A stretch of DNA of 64,000 bases from Eustoma russellianum (taxonomy: Eukaryota > Streptophyta > Magnoliopsida > Gentianales > Gentianaceae): NCBI GenBank assembly GCA_036186865.1, contig AP025062.1:26227437-26291436 (forward strand), written 5' to 3'. A model generated the notes under the pieces. That model did no database searches, was not told the origin of the DNA, and worked only from the letters and a program-made list of their open reading frames with translations. Positions 1-10,271 of the stretch are shown piece after piece. The first letter of the stretch is position 1. Every line of letters begins with the position of its first letter. The position numbers and the translations under genes are program-made.

Positions 1-1
1 A

Positions 2-90
2 GATACATTTACTAAGGCATTGGATAGAGAGATTGAATGAGCTGGTCAAGAGGCCGGGAGCATACAATATATATATGGTAGGCTGAGCTT
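2..90 (+). pseudogene. Copia pol 3' end (RNase H C-terminus), truncated by window edge
   Basis: Translation from base 2 reads DTFTKALDREIE, matching the ADIFTKAL motif that closes Ty1/copia RNase H. A following stretch in another frame reads ELVKRPGAYNIYMV, the usual copia C-terminal tail, so a small indel near base 35-40 has shifted the frame. A purine-rich stretch (TTGAGGGCGGC, about 88-99) follows, where a polypurine tract is expected. Upstream coding sequence lies outside the window. The copia assignment is fairly secure; the lineage is not. Confidence 0.6.
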
Positions 91-99
91 GAGGGCGGC

Positions 100-585
100 T
101 GTTACAAGACGAGCCCTGCAATGGTTGGAGAAGTGAGGCTGTAGTTGTTGATCCAGGGACGAATTCATGACAGAGTAAAGCAGAATCGTTGGATTAAGAT
201 CTTAATCTACGGTGTCTATTGGTTGGAAGTAAAGAGATCACGTGGGGGCAGGCTGATCCAACAAGATTATAGAGGAGTGCAGTTGCAAGGTGCAGAGCAG
301 GAAAGGAAGAAGAAAGGAGTACCGCGGGAAAGTTTGAATAGATGTGAAATGACAGTTTTACCCCTTTTAATTGTAATAGTCCAGTATTAGCTGAAAGTGC
401 AATTATGTAATTTCGACAGAGCAGTTACTTTCTTCTTCTTCCTTGTACATATTCTGACTCGTTCGACGATTTGCATAATCAAGAAATCAAAGGCTCACAT
501 TTTCAATTTCTCTCTCTCCTCTGAACATTCTTACTTCTTGATTCGTATCTTGTGTTATTGATTCTTCAAATCAAGATTCTGTGAT
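100..585 (+). repeat. Probable 3' LTR of the truncated copia element
   Basis: The stretch begins TGTTACAAG directly after a polypurine-like tract that follows a copia RNase H tail, which is the position of a 3' LTR. It has an LTR-like composition, including a pyrimidine-rich part near 510-560. The right boundary is a guess, since no second LTR or target duplication is visible. Confidence 0.4.
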
Positions 586-1247
586 AAGTTTTGCTTGATG
601 TTTTTCGATTACTGTTTGAATTAATTCGTTGTTGAATGTTTCACAAGTGGCAAGCTCCATATACATGTCTTCATTCCAGCTGCGTTTCGCAGGAGTTGTA
701 TGTGTTTTATAACCCAAGTCATGGGTTGTAGATGTTCCGTGCTGGTTGGACTTGCTGCAAGACTGGAATATTCGCCAAAAACATGTCATATGGATCCGAA
801 TGCGTTTGGGATTGGATGCTAGACTGACTTCCTTGAGCTTTTAGGCTGCTTTTATTTTCGCTGCTTATGTTCGGTTCAGTTGCTTTTGGACAACAATAGT
901 AGTTTAGTTATGATTGTTTCAGAAATTTTTATAATTCGTACCCTATTTATAAAAATTCTTATTAAAACTATAATATTTTTATATAATTTCCCGTCTAATG
1001 CTTTATATGTTATACTACTTCTCTTTTTAACAGCCATTAGAATTCTCAGGGACAAATTAAAGCCATAAACTTTGAGTCATGTCGGGCTTCTTAATCAGAA
1101 GCTAATTGCCCTATTTCTTTTTCTTGATTCGAATGACTAAATATCTTTGTTAGTCGCATAATAAAAACAAATTCTCTTACTTGTATTAAATCTAGTTTAG
1201 CTCAAAATGACGTGCGTAAAAAGGTAAGTAGCAGGGCGGCTGAGACT
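586..1247. other. AT-rich intergenic DNA, nothing recognised
   Basis: No coding domain, RNA gene or repeat boundary could be supported. Short open frames here lack recognisable motifs. Confidence 0.5.
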
Positions 1248-1553
1248 AGGGCTGTAAATGAACCAAGCCGTTCGGTTGTTCGGCTCGTTTAGTTCGGGCT
1301 CGAGCTCGAGCTCGGCTCGGATAAAAGGTTAATGAACAGAGCTTGAACACCCTTTTCTGTTCGAGCTCGGTAAATAGCACCGTTCGTTTAAGGTGTTCGA
1401 CTCGTTAATGTTGTTCGTTGAGTTAAACGAACCAAGCTTGAACAAGTAAATATGTTCGTTTAAATAAACGAACAAGCTCGGCTCGTTCGCTAAGTTAAAT
1501 GAACAGAGCTTGAACAACACAATGCTCGGCTCGTTCGGCTCGTTTACAGCCCT
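1248..1553. mobile_element. Small foldback/MITE-like element
   Basis: The left end AGGGCTGTAAATGAACC and right end GGCTCGTTTACAGCCCT are inverted repeats. The roughly 306-bp interior is made of repeated GAGCTCG/TTCGGCTCG-type motifs that pair with each other, so the unit can fold back along much of its length. There is no coding capacity. Flanks (CTGAGACT on the left, ACGACTGACT on the right) are only loosely alike, so the target duplication is uncertain. A hAT-type nonautonomous element is plausible but not shown. Confidence 0.55.
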
Positions 1554-1554
1554 A

Positions 1555-2373
1555 CGACTGACTAAGGAGAATTGTGTGTCTCTTAAATTAATAGGTATCA
1601 TTTTACCATATTAGAATCGACATAGTCATTTGGGTTCTGATGAATAAAGTAATATTGGTCCTTCCAATGTTTTCGGAATGAAAATCCCTTTTCCTGAAAA
1701 CTGAAAAAAGTGCATGTCTAGGTATCATACTATATGATTCTTTGCCAAAAATGTGGACATAATTAATCTTTCGGGTTCGAAAATTGACTTACCAAAATTT
1801 CAGAAGGCTTTTGGTTATGTTCCTATAAGACTGCCTTGAATTTTTACACATTTTGATTTTAAAATGGTCAACGATTAACATATTAACCATTTTGGTAATT
1901 AATAACCAATAAGAGATAAGCATGAGCATTTGTGCTTTTTTTATTTGTTTATATCTTATTTATTAATGGTTACTTCTCTATCCTAAAATATCATCACTTT
2001 TGACTCTTTAACCTATTGAAAAATCAATTGTGAAAATATTTTTGAAACAGATGAAATAACCACTAAGATATTTAATATTTGCTCACCGATGATAATGATA
2101 TAGCTTTTGAATTTACTGATCAAACTGATGACAAATTAACCTTCTTTTATTTTTCATGATACATAACCATATCCATATCTTTGTATAAACCTCTCTTCTA
2201 AAAGAATGCATTTTAAATAATAACATAATTGGGTATAAAATATGCAGGATCTGCATACAGTGTACATGTAATGTGTAGTTTCTATAATGTATCTCCATTT
2301 AAAAAGGAGGAAAGTTTTGGGACAGGGAATTCAGGTAGAGGAACTCAGTGCTACACATTCCCTACCCACAGCT
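1555..2373. other. AT-rich intergenic DNA, nothing recognised
   Basis: No domain, RNA gene or repeat boundary was recognised. Open frames are short and without motifs. Confidence 0.5.
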
Positions 2374-2392
2374 CCCCCCCCCCCCCCCCCCC
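2374..2392. repeat. Poly-C homopolymer (19 bp)
   Basis: An uninterrupted run of 19 C bases. Overlapping proline-rich open frames are a by-product of the run. The run length is a likely sequencing uncertainty. Confidence 0.9.
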
Positions 2393-3856
2393 AACTCAAT
2401 GGCCCAATGGCCTTAGGCCGACCGAAGAAGGAAACTGGGAAGGAAGATTTGGATCCTCTGACATCTTTATGCTTCATTTTCTAACCAGTTTAACGAAGAC
2501 ATGCTAAGTGTATTCCAATCTTATTGAAGTGATGTATGTAACGTATTTAGGGGTATCAATGAACCGAGTCAGACCGAATATTCTGTTTTTAAATTTGGAT
2601 TCGTTTAATTAAACAAACTGTTTGGACCGGATAGTTTGTTGTAACGAGCTTCAAAATTTTTTGAATTCGACTTGAAAAACATTATCTCTTTAAAATAGCT
2701 GAACAGTTCACAAACAATTCGACTCGTTTTAATGAATTAATTTAATTAGATTTCGAACTCGGCTAATTTAAGTAAAATTAACAAACAAACTCGAACTTTT
2801 CGTGAACTATTCAATTCGCTTAACAGACACCATTGAATGAGTCATAGAACCAGACACCAAGAGATAGGAGATCTTCACCCCAAGTAATCCAGTAGCAAAA
2901 CCCGATATAAACTTGATGGGCTTAAACTGACACGTAATTGTACCCATATCAGAAAATTACTTCGTATGATATGTGATATTCGGATTTACGAAGCCTGATT
3001 AAGTTAGGCTGTCGAGGAATTCAATTGGCCCATATATTGCGGGGCAGGGATTGGGCAGCCCATTTATCTTAAACGTGTTGCCGACCCGTTTTTACGGACT
3101 ACATTGAATTCTTTAATTCCAGTCTTTGATTGAAAGAATTTATTGTACGCATAAAATAGGTTATAAAGACGTGCCAAACAAAATGTTTCAATTATTTAGA
3201 ATGTATAATGTAGCTTTTATGATATGCCGTGCCGACTCAGTAATTACGAAGTTAAAGAGAACTACCAGATGAGTTTCGTAAATGTAGCAAATCAAACATG
3301 TGACTAATCAGCGTGGAACAACATTATTCAGTTCTCCTAGTTTAAATGTAAACATAAGCAAACTATAATTTTTTCTTATAGTTTATTCTTAGGCGCAATG
3401 GGGTGACCCGGTCCAGTTGCTTAGCGGCTTCAGTTTTTGCACAGGTGATAATAGATTAGCATGAGTTTCACACGCCTCAACGCATCGAAATGGCAAGTTG
3501 AACTTATCCCTTCCCTCAGCGAAACGAAATGAGGTGTCTCAAAAAGTTAAGCACATGACTTCGGGAATTGGCCTTTTCTTCCTTTCTGATCTCCAGCCGG
3601 CCGCTCCGTTTTGTTTTTGCCGGAGGAAACTGCCTACATGCAACCAAAGGTGAGACGGATCTCGAAAATTATGATAGGAAACAGACATCGATATTAATAT
3701 AATAAAAATTTATCATAAAAATATATACTTAAAAATAAATCCGACTAATGATGTAATAATATTATCTTCCAGAAACCAAATCAAATCATTTAAAGTTACA
3801 GTTTATGAAGAGTTTTCATGTTTAGACAACAATTTATACCTTTATCAGTCTCAAAT
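2393..3856. other. Intergenic DNA; possible decayed foldback relative at about 2550-2830
   Basis: From about 2550 the sequence GGGGTATCAATGAACCGAG resembles the start of the foldback element at 1248, and tcgaactc-type motifs follow, suggesting a decayed AT-rich relative. The part near 3390-3650 is less AT-rich but has no recognisable coding domain. Nothing else is supported. Confidence 0.25.
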
Positions 3857-4330
3857 CTACAAAGCAAACATTATCAAAATAAGCAAGCAATCTTTCATCC
3901 AGCTATCTTCTATTTTATTTCGTATCCGATTCTTTTTCATGTTTATAGCTGAATATGCTCTTTCCATAATGACAGTACCAACCGGCAGAATTAAAACCAC
4001 TTTAAGAAGCATGTACACAAATAATAGACAATATTCTTTTTAGTATCTACCAACTTTTGTGACAAATCACATAATTTTTTTAAATCCAAGAATCCTTTAT
4101 CTGATTTAACGTCTAGAATGTAAGTATCCACCCGCTATAAAGTTCAGGAACATCCAATTCATAAAAATCATAAGAATCAAATTTTAAAAGAGAAATAAAA
4201 TAAATTTTTTAAATCAAATGTTGCAAAAGAATCACACAGGTTCAAACATTTTATACAAGTAAGTAACTCTATATTCATTATAAAAACGATTATTCAGTTC
4301 TTAAACTTTCATAACTTCATCAAATAAAGA
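3857..4330 (-). pseudogene. hAT transposase C-terminal (dimerisation) remnant
   Basis: On the minus strand, frames from about 4330 down to a stop at 3857-3859 read in order LNPCDSFATFDLKNL-like, YILDVKSDKGFLDLKKLCD, KLVDTKKNIVYYL and LILPVGTVIMERAYSAINM, then RIRNKIEDSWMKDCLLIL. This is the order and wording of the C-terminal hAT dimerisation region of plant TTF/ZMYM1-type hAT transposases, where LPVATATVERAFSAM and DQWMNDCLV are typical. Frames change and the catalytic core is absent, so this is a dead fragment. The LTR of element B begins 64 bp beyond and may have truncated it. No terminal inverted repeats were found. Confidence 0.7.
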
Positions 4331-4504
4331 ATCACATCCATCTTCCTTATAAATTTGCAATTCTATGTTAGAAATATTGATAATACTCAAATCTGTTGAG
4401 AAATATGTTTGGATAATTTTCAAAGTCATGATTTTAAGTGGTGAATGCATAAAAATGTCACACATGATGTTATATGTGATAAAAAGTTGAAATAGTTGAG
4501 AAAA

Positions 4505-4760
4505 ATGACATCGATCTCTGAGGTTGTTGCACTTCAATCGATCGATGTACTTCGATCCCTAACATCGATCGATCTATATAAGGCAGTGAAAGTTCAAGAC
4601 CTTACTGTGAGACATCGATCTCTAAACCTGAGACACATCGATCAATCGATGTATATCGAACCCTCACTTCGATCGATCGATGTAGGTCAAAGACAAATTT
4701 TGAAACTCACTGTGAGACATCAATCTCTGAAGCTGAAGCACTTCGATCGATCGATGTCTA
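4505..4760 (+). repeat. GATCGATC palindrome array in the B LTR
   Basis: About five copies of a CGATCGATCGATGT-type core alternate with variants of GAGACATCGATCTCT, itself close to self-complementary. The A LTR, which belongs to the same family, keeps only one such unit (about 5565-5600), so the array has expanded or contracted between relatives. Confidence 0.75.
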
Positions 4761-5448
4761 GGGTTTTTAGAAATATTTTTCTAAAATGTGATAAAATTAT
4801 TGATTTCATTTGTACATGTTTTATATATGTTCATTACGTGATTATTATGTGATTTCGATAAATATAAATGTATTGTGATTAATGTGCCTTGAAAGTTTCT
4901 ACAACTTACCAAAAAGGGCAAAATTGGTATTTTGAGTTTTGTAGGAACATGATATGGTGGAAATACTTCAAGGACTTATTCGTATCATATTCATCAAGAA
5001 AAAGGTGGTATTATATTTATTTCTGATCATCGGGGTCATTTCTGGAATTTCTCTCACCAGGGTCATTTTGGTCATTTCATCCCTGAGGGTATTTTTGGTA
5101 TTTTCACTCAAAGAATCTCTTGAGTATATTCTTATCTTCATTCTGGAGTTGTGCTATGATTATTTTGAAAATTATATAGTGGTTTTATATTATTTCTCTC
5201 ACATGATGATACTATTGACTATAGCGGGATATGTGACGAGTTGTGATGTCACATTCTATATCTTTCTTGAAGACTCTCTTCTATATGATATTGAAGCATA
5301 TTTATCATCATATTTCAAAGAATATAAAGGTGTTCAATGTGTGGAAATAATCGCAACATACAAGAAGAAATATTGGGAATTTTGGTGTTACATGTTGACA
5401 TAATCTTGTCAATTATTATTTGGTGATTTTTTCTTCAAATATCTGAGT

Positions 5449-5453
5449 TGATA
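5449..5453. repeat. Target-site duplication of element A (left)
   Basis: TGATA immediately precedes the 5' LTR and is repeated exactly at 16350-16354 after the 3' LTR, the 5-bp duplication made by copia integrases. Confidence 0.9.
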
Positions 5454-8000
5454 TGTTGAGAGATATGTTTGGATAATTTTCAAAGTCATGATTTTAAGTG
5501 GTTAATACTTAAAAATGTCATACATGGTGTTATATGTGATTAAAAGTTGAAAAAGTTGACATCGGTCTCTCAGGTTGTTGCACATCGATCGATGTCTAGG
5601 GTTTTTAGAAATAATTTTCTAAAATGTGTTAAAATGATTGTTTTCATTTGTACATGATTTATACATGTTCATTATGTGCTTATTATGTGTTTTTGGTGAT
5701 TATTATTATCTTGTGACTAACATGCCTTGGAAGTTTCTACAACTTACCAAAAAGGGCAAAATTGGTATTTTGAGTTTTGTAGGAACATGATATGGTGGAA
5801 ATATTTCAAGAGCATATTCTTATACTATTTATCATGACAAAGTTGATATCATGATTATTTATGACCATCCGGGACATTTCTGGAGTTTTCTCACACCAGG
5901 GGTATTTTGGTCATTTTACCCCCAAGGGTATTTTTGGTATTTTCACTCAAGGAATCTCTTGAGCATATTATTATCTTCATTCTGGAGCTGTGTTATTGTT
6001 AGTTTGAAGATTATATGGTGATCTTATATCTTATTCTCTCAACCGATGATATTATTGACTATAGCTGGATATGTGACGATTTGAGATGTCACATTCTATT
6101 TTTTTCTTGAAGACACTCTTATATATGTTATAAGAGAATATTTATCATCATTATTCAGAGATATTAAAGGTGTCAAAGGTGTGGAAATGTTCTTGACATA
6201 TAAGAAGAAATATTGGGGAATTTCGGTGTTACACATTGGCATAATCTTGTCAATTGTTATTTATTTATTTCTTCTTCAAAAATCTAAGTTGCTACACTTA
6301 TGTATATGTGGAAAAACGTGATTGTTAAGGTGAATATGATGTGGAGTTCATTTTATGAGTTGGAGACAAGTGGACCAACCAAAAAGGAGCTAGTTGGCAA
6401 AATTGCCAACTTGGAGTTTACTAAAAATAGCCAACGGCTATATTGTTTTTCTTGGGTATTTTCAGCAGATTTTTAAAGTCAAATGGAGCTCTCACATGTC
6501 CTATTATGATGCTTGAAGTTGGGGATAATTTGGTGATATTATCCTTTCTTATTTAATTAAGAAAAAGAAAAGAAAAAAAAATATTACTTTTGAAATGTAG
6601 CCAACGGCTACTTCAATTTTGGAGCTGAAAATTGGAGTTTTTTTGTTTGAATTGGCACAAGCTCACATGCCTATTATCTTGCCAAAGAGTTGAGAAGATG
6701 GTGGAGTGGTTATGACCTTATTATCTTCACATTTTCAAGATAATTCCAAGTCATTTTTCAAGGTGTTAAAATCGTCCAAGGTGACATCCAAGGTGGACCA
6801 ATCATTGTGTTTTATTTTGCCAAGTGTACAAAGCCAACCAATGATGAGAAGACATTTGGAGTTAATGATGAAGATGATGGCACATTGGCATTCTTATCTT
6901 CAAGGCTCAAATCACACTATAAATAGAGGCATTGGTGAAGAAGATGAAACACACTTGAAGCTCACAAGCATTCTATAGCTTTCATATTCATCTTCTTGTT
7001 CTTGTTGTTGTATTTTGTTGTAGCAAAGTTGTTCTTAATATTTTGGTGAGCTACAAGCCTCTTGAGCTTCATTTGTAAGATTGATTAGCCATCTTTATAA
7101 GGCTACATCAATAGGTGTTGGAGGTATTGCAACTAAGTGTTGCTTAGAAGGTGATTATCCAAGTCTTGAGTAGGATTGGTGTATAACCCAAGGATCAAGC
7201 TTGGCTCTTGTTGTAAGGTGTTCATATCATAGTGAAATCCAAGGAAAGGTGTTCCTTGGGACTGGAGTAGGTCACATTGACCGAACCAGGATAAATCCTC
7301 GGTGTTCTTCTCTTGTTTCTTTATTTCTGTTTTCTGCCCGTTTTTGACTGCAGTTTTCACCCAACTTCACACAATTTGAAAATATAGCTAAACATTTTCA
7401 AAATTCGTGATTTTTGGTGGAGTTATACTTCAGACTGTTAGGTTTCATTTGCAACAAGAATCACTTGATTTGAGCAAGTAAAAGTTAGTCTTTCAGTCTT
7501 TGCAAGATAACTGCTCCAATCTGGCTGCAATCTGACCAGTTTTGAGAAAAGTTAAATTCTGTATTTTTCAAGAATTGTTTGAGGTCAGGGCCTTTTGGAA
7601 CTTCATCTACACATCCTAAGGAGTGTTTTGATATAAAGATCAACCTTTTTGGTTGAGTATTCAAAGAGAAACACTATTTTCAAAATCAGCAACATTCTGT
7701 CCAATTCTGTCCAGATTGACCATCTAAATCTTTTAATTTGTTTGAAGGGTCAAACGATCTTATTTTTGTCTGATTTTTGGACAGAGTCTTGTTAACTCAT
7801 TGAAGTTTAATTCTGGAAAGTTTCATATTTTTTGGAGTTGTGTACAATTATTTGTGAATTTTTGAAAAACGGGTTCTGAATCTGAGTTGGTCTCAGATTC
7901 TGTTTTCAAGGGGATTTTAACAAAGGGTTGTAGTGTAATTTCCGCTAACCACTATTCACCCCCCCTCTAGTGGTGTTCATTGCAGGTGCATGGTCCAATA
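5454..8000 (+). repeat. Element A 5' LTR
   Basis: 2,547 bp, TGTTGAGAG to CCAATA. The terminal CA seen in relative B (CCAACA) has become TA in both A LTRs. A TATA box (TATAAATA) lies at 6918-6925, and one residual GATCGATC unit lies near 5580-5600. Confidence 0.93.
6918..6925 (+). promoter_or_regulatory. Predicted LTR TATA box (element A 5' LTR)
   Basis: CACTATAAATAGAGG is a strong plant TATA context. The same motif sits at 15266-15273 in the 3' LTR and, as TATAAAA, at 16814-16820 in the B LTR. It would start the genomic RNA near base 6950; transcription is inferred only. Confidence 0.6.
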
Positions 8001-8002
8001 TT

Positions 8003-8015
8003 TGGTATTAGAGCC
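8003..8015 (+). other. Element A primer-binding site
   Basis: TGGTATTAGAGCC lies 2 bp after the LTR and matches the initiator tRNA-Met complement TGGTATCAGAGCC with one C-to-T change. Confidence 0.85.
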
Positions 8016-8123
8016 AGACCAACACCACTCAAAAGAAGCAAGATTCAACACCGTACGAACAATACAAGGCCAAGAAACAACAATTCATAATATACTGCTT
8101 GTCTCAAATCAAAGGTACATACT

Positions 8124-10271
8124 ATGGCTATTGTTTCTCACAAAGGTGAGTTGGAAGGTATGTCCACACAACGCCCTCCTCTTTTTGATGGCAATAATTT
8201 TGTTCATTGGAAACTAAGAATGAGGCTATTCTTAATGGCTATAGACATCGATTTATGGTCTATAGTTGAAGATGGGCCGTACATTCCAATGAAAGTTGTA
8301 CAAGTTAGTGGAGTAACTCAAGAGGTTGAAAAATACAAAAGTGAATGGTCATCAGATGATAAAAAGAAAATGTCCATGAATGCTAAAGCTATGCAATTAC
8401 TTTTAAATGGACTTACAACTTCTGAAGCAGGATATGTGTCAAATTGCACAAGTGCACACGACATGTGGAAATCACTTGTATTAAATCATGAAGGTACTAG
8501 TGGTGTTAAAGAGTCAAAAATAAACATGCTTATGACTGAATTAGAGACTTTCAAAATGTTGCCAAACGAATCCATAACATCTATGGATTTGAGGATTACT
8601 AATATTTTCAATGCCCTTGAAGCTTTAGGGAAGTCATTTTCGAACAATGAAAAGGTTCAAAAGGTGCTACGAAGTCTCCCTGCTGAATGGGATCCAAAGG
8701 TGACTGCAATCGAGGAGACAAAGTCAATCACCAAGATGGATGAATTGATCGGGTCTCTTAAAGTCTATGAGGTAAAACTGAACCAACGAAAGTCTGAATC
8801 GTCTAAGTCATCCAGTAAGTCAATAGCCTTCAAAACAACTGAAACACATGCTAATAACGATGATAGTAATAGTGATACTGAATTAGACGATGACTTGATA
8901 TTGATTGCTAGAAAACTTAGAAAGTTTTTCAAACGCCCAAATAGGAATAGACAACATAATTCTTCTTCTTCTTCTTTTTCTCAATCTAAGAAAAATAACA
9001 CAAACAAATGGTATAATAAAGAATTAAAGTGTTATGAATGCGGTCAAAAAGGACATATTTCATACGATTGTCCAACAAAGAAAAATAATAATAAAAACAA
9101 CAATAATAAACAAGCCAAGGACAAGGAAGCTCAAACGTCAAAGACAAAGGAGTCTAAGGCAAGAAAAGGGAAACGAGCAATGAAGGTGAGCACATGGAGC
9201 GACTCATCCGACTCAGAATCCGAAACTGAGGAAGCTCAAGTGTGCTTCGTATCCAACGAGGTATGTTCTTCTTCTGATAGTGATTCTGATAGTGACATGA
9301 CATTTGATGAAATGTATGAAGAATTCCTACGAATACATGCTCACTGTAAGAGGCTCTCTAAAGAAAAGAAGAAACTAGTTGAAGAAAATGACAAGTTGAA
9401 GACGTCCAACTTGGAATTTTCCGATCAACTAGAATCTCTTAAACAAGAGTCTACTAATACTCTTGATTCTTTAGAGAACAAAATTGAATCATATAGGAAA
9501 GATGAACAAAAGTTACAAATGGAAAATAAAATGTTGAAATCCAAGTTAGAAAATTGTGAAAATGAAATAGTGCAACTTAAGTCTTCTAAATTTACCTTAG
9601 AAAAAATGATAGAACAATTTAAATCGGGTGCAAATATGTTAGATACACTTATCTCATCACAAAAGTATGGCAATGATAAAACCGGCCTAGGCTATAAAGA
9701 AGAAAACGATAAAGTAAATGAAAAGACTAAGTTTGTTTCATCTAGTACAAAGTTGCCATATAATACAAAATCAACTTTGCCTGCTACATCTTCTTCTACA
9801 CCTTCTTCTACTCATATCAAGGCAAAAATACAACACAAACCCACCAATATGCACACGCATAAACATACATCTAGGCCAAATTTTGCATCTAGACAACCTA
9901 GAAATCATGCCTACATGTATACAAATGCAACTAGACCAAATAAAATGCATCCAACTTTTTATGAACCTAAGCATAAGCAACTCTCATACAAGTCTTATAG
10001 AAATACACATGAATATACATATAGAGCACCATATAAGAAACAAAATCGCACGCCTTATACACATCATAAATCTCGGCCATTCTATAACGATTATCAACCA
10101 TGGCGCAGCATGTATAACAACGCATCTTCACTTATGAGGAATAATCATCTATATGCTTATCCTTCTTATTTTAACCATGCTAAAAATGTGCCTAAAAGGT
10201 ATGTTCAAGTTTGGATACCTAAGGGTTATCTAAACAAGAATAATGCCCCTAACATTCAAGGACCCAAATAA
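8124..10271 (+). CDS. gag: Element A Gag polyprotein (715 aa, open)
   Basis: This encodes the capsid/nucleocapsid part of the retrotransposon, which packages element RNA in cytoplasmic particles. The N-terminal region (residues about 15-220, beginning QRPPLFDGNNFVHWKLRMRLF) is the copia gag domain. A CCHC zinc knuckle CYECGQKGHISYDC lies at about residues 303-316, followed by Asp/Ser/Glu-rich sequence. A long Lys/Glu-rich coiled coil spans about 405-510, and a His/Tyr/Asn-rich basic tail follows. Long gags with such a coiled coil are typical of Sireviruses. The start chosen is the first ATG after the PBS that opens the domain. The frame closes with TAA at 10269-10271, where relatives normally read straight on into pol. 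Confidence 0.9.
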   Translation: MAIVSHKGELEGMSTQRPPLFDGNNFVHWKLRMRLFLMAIDIDLWSIVEDGPYIPMKVVQVSGVTQEVEKYKSEWSSDDKKKMSMNAKAMQLLLNGLTTSEAGYVSNCTSAHDMWKSLVLNHEGTSGVKESKINMLMTELETFKMLPNESITSMDLRITNIFNALEALGKSFSNNEKVQKVLRSLPAEWDPKVTAIEETKSITKMDELIGSLKVYEVKLNQRKSESSKSSSKSIAFKTTETHANNDDSNSDTELDDDLILIARKLRKFFKRPNRNRQHNSSSSSFSQSKKNNTNKWYNKELKCYECGQKGHISYDCPTKKNNNKNNNNKQAKDKEAQTSKTKESKARKGKRAMKVSTWSDSSDSESETEEAQVCFVSNEVCSSSDSDSDSDMTFDEMYEEFLRIHAHCKRLSKEKKKLVEENDKLKTSNLEFSDQLESLKQESTNTLDSLENKIESYRKDEQKLQMENKMLKSKLENCENEIVQLKSSKFTLEKMIEQFKSGANMLDTLISSQKYGNDKTGLGYKEENDKVNEKTKFVSSSTKLPYNTKSTLPATSSSTPSSTHIKAKIQHKPTNMHTHKHTSRPNFASRQPRNHAYMYTNATRPNKMHPTFYEPKHKQLSYKSYRNTHEYTYRAPYKKQNRTPYTHHKSRPFYNDYQPWRSMYNNASSLMRNNHLYAYPSYFNHAKNVPKRYVQVWIPKGYLNKNNAPNIQGPK

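Larger units (their letters stand above)
4394..5453 (+). repeat. Sirevirus B 5' LTR, left part (split by element A)
   Basis: It begins TGTTGAGAAATATGTTTGGA, matching the start of the element A LTR, and follows that LTR with moderate divergence up to base 5453, where element A starts. The remainder of the same LTR resumes at 16350. The left flank's target duplication cannot be identified because B has lost its 3' end. Relative to A it contains a longer GATCGATC palindrome array. Confidence 0.85.

Noticed and set aside
2229..2507. Proline-rich open frames over the poly-C run
   Set aside because: They depend on a homopolymer of uncertain length and show no other coding feature.
4954..5403. 149-residue hydrophobic open frame, possible membrane protein
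   Set aside because: It lies wholly within the B LTR, and the corresponding A LTR region is not open; hydrophobicity reflects AT-rich composition.
6706..6978. 90-residue frame repeated at 15054-15326 and 75-residue frames at 7133 and 15481
   Set aside because: Identical because they lie in the two LTRs of element A; no domain and no reason to expect translation.
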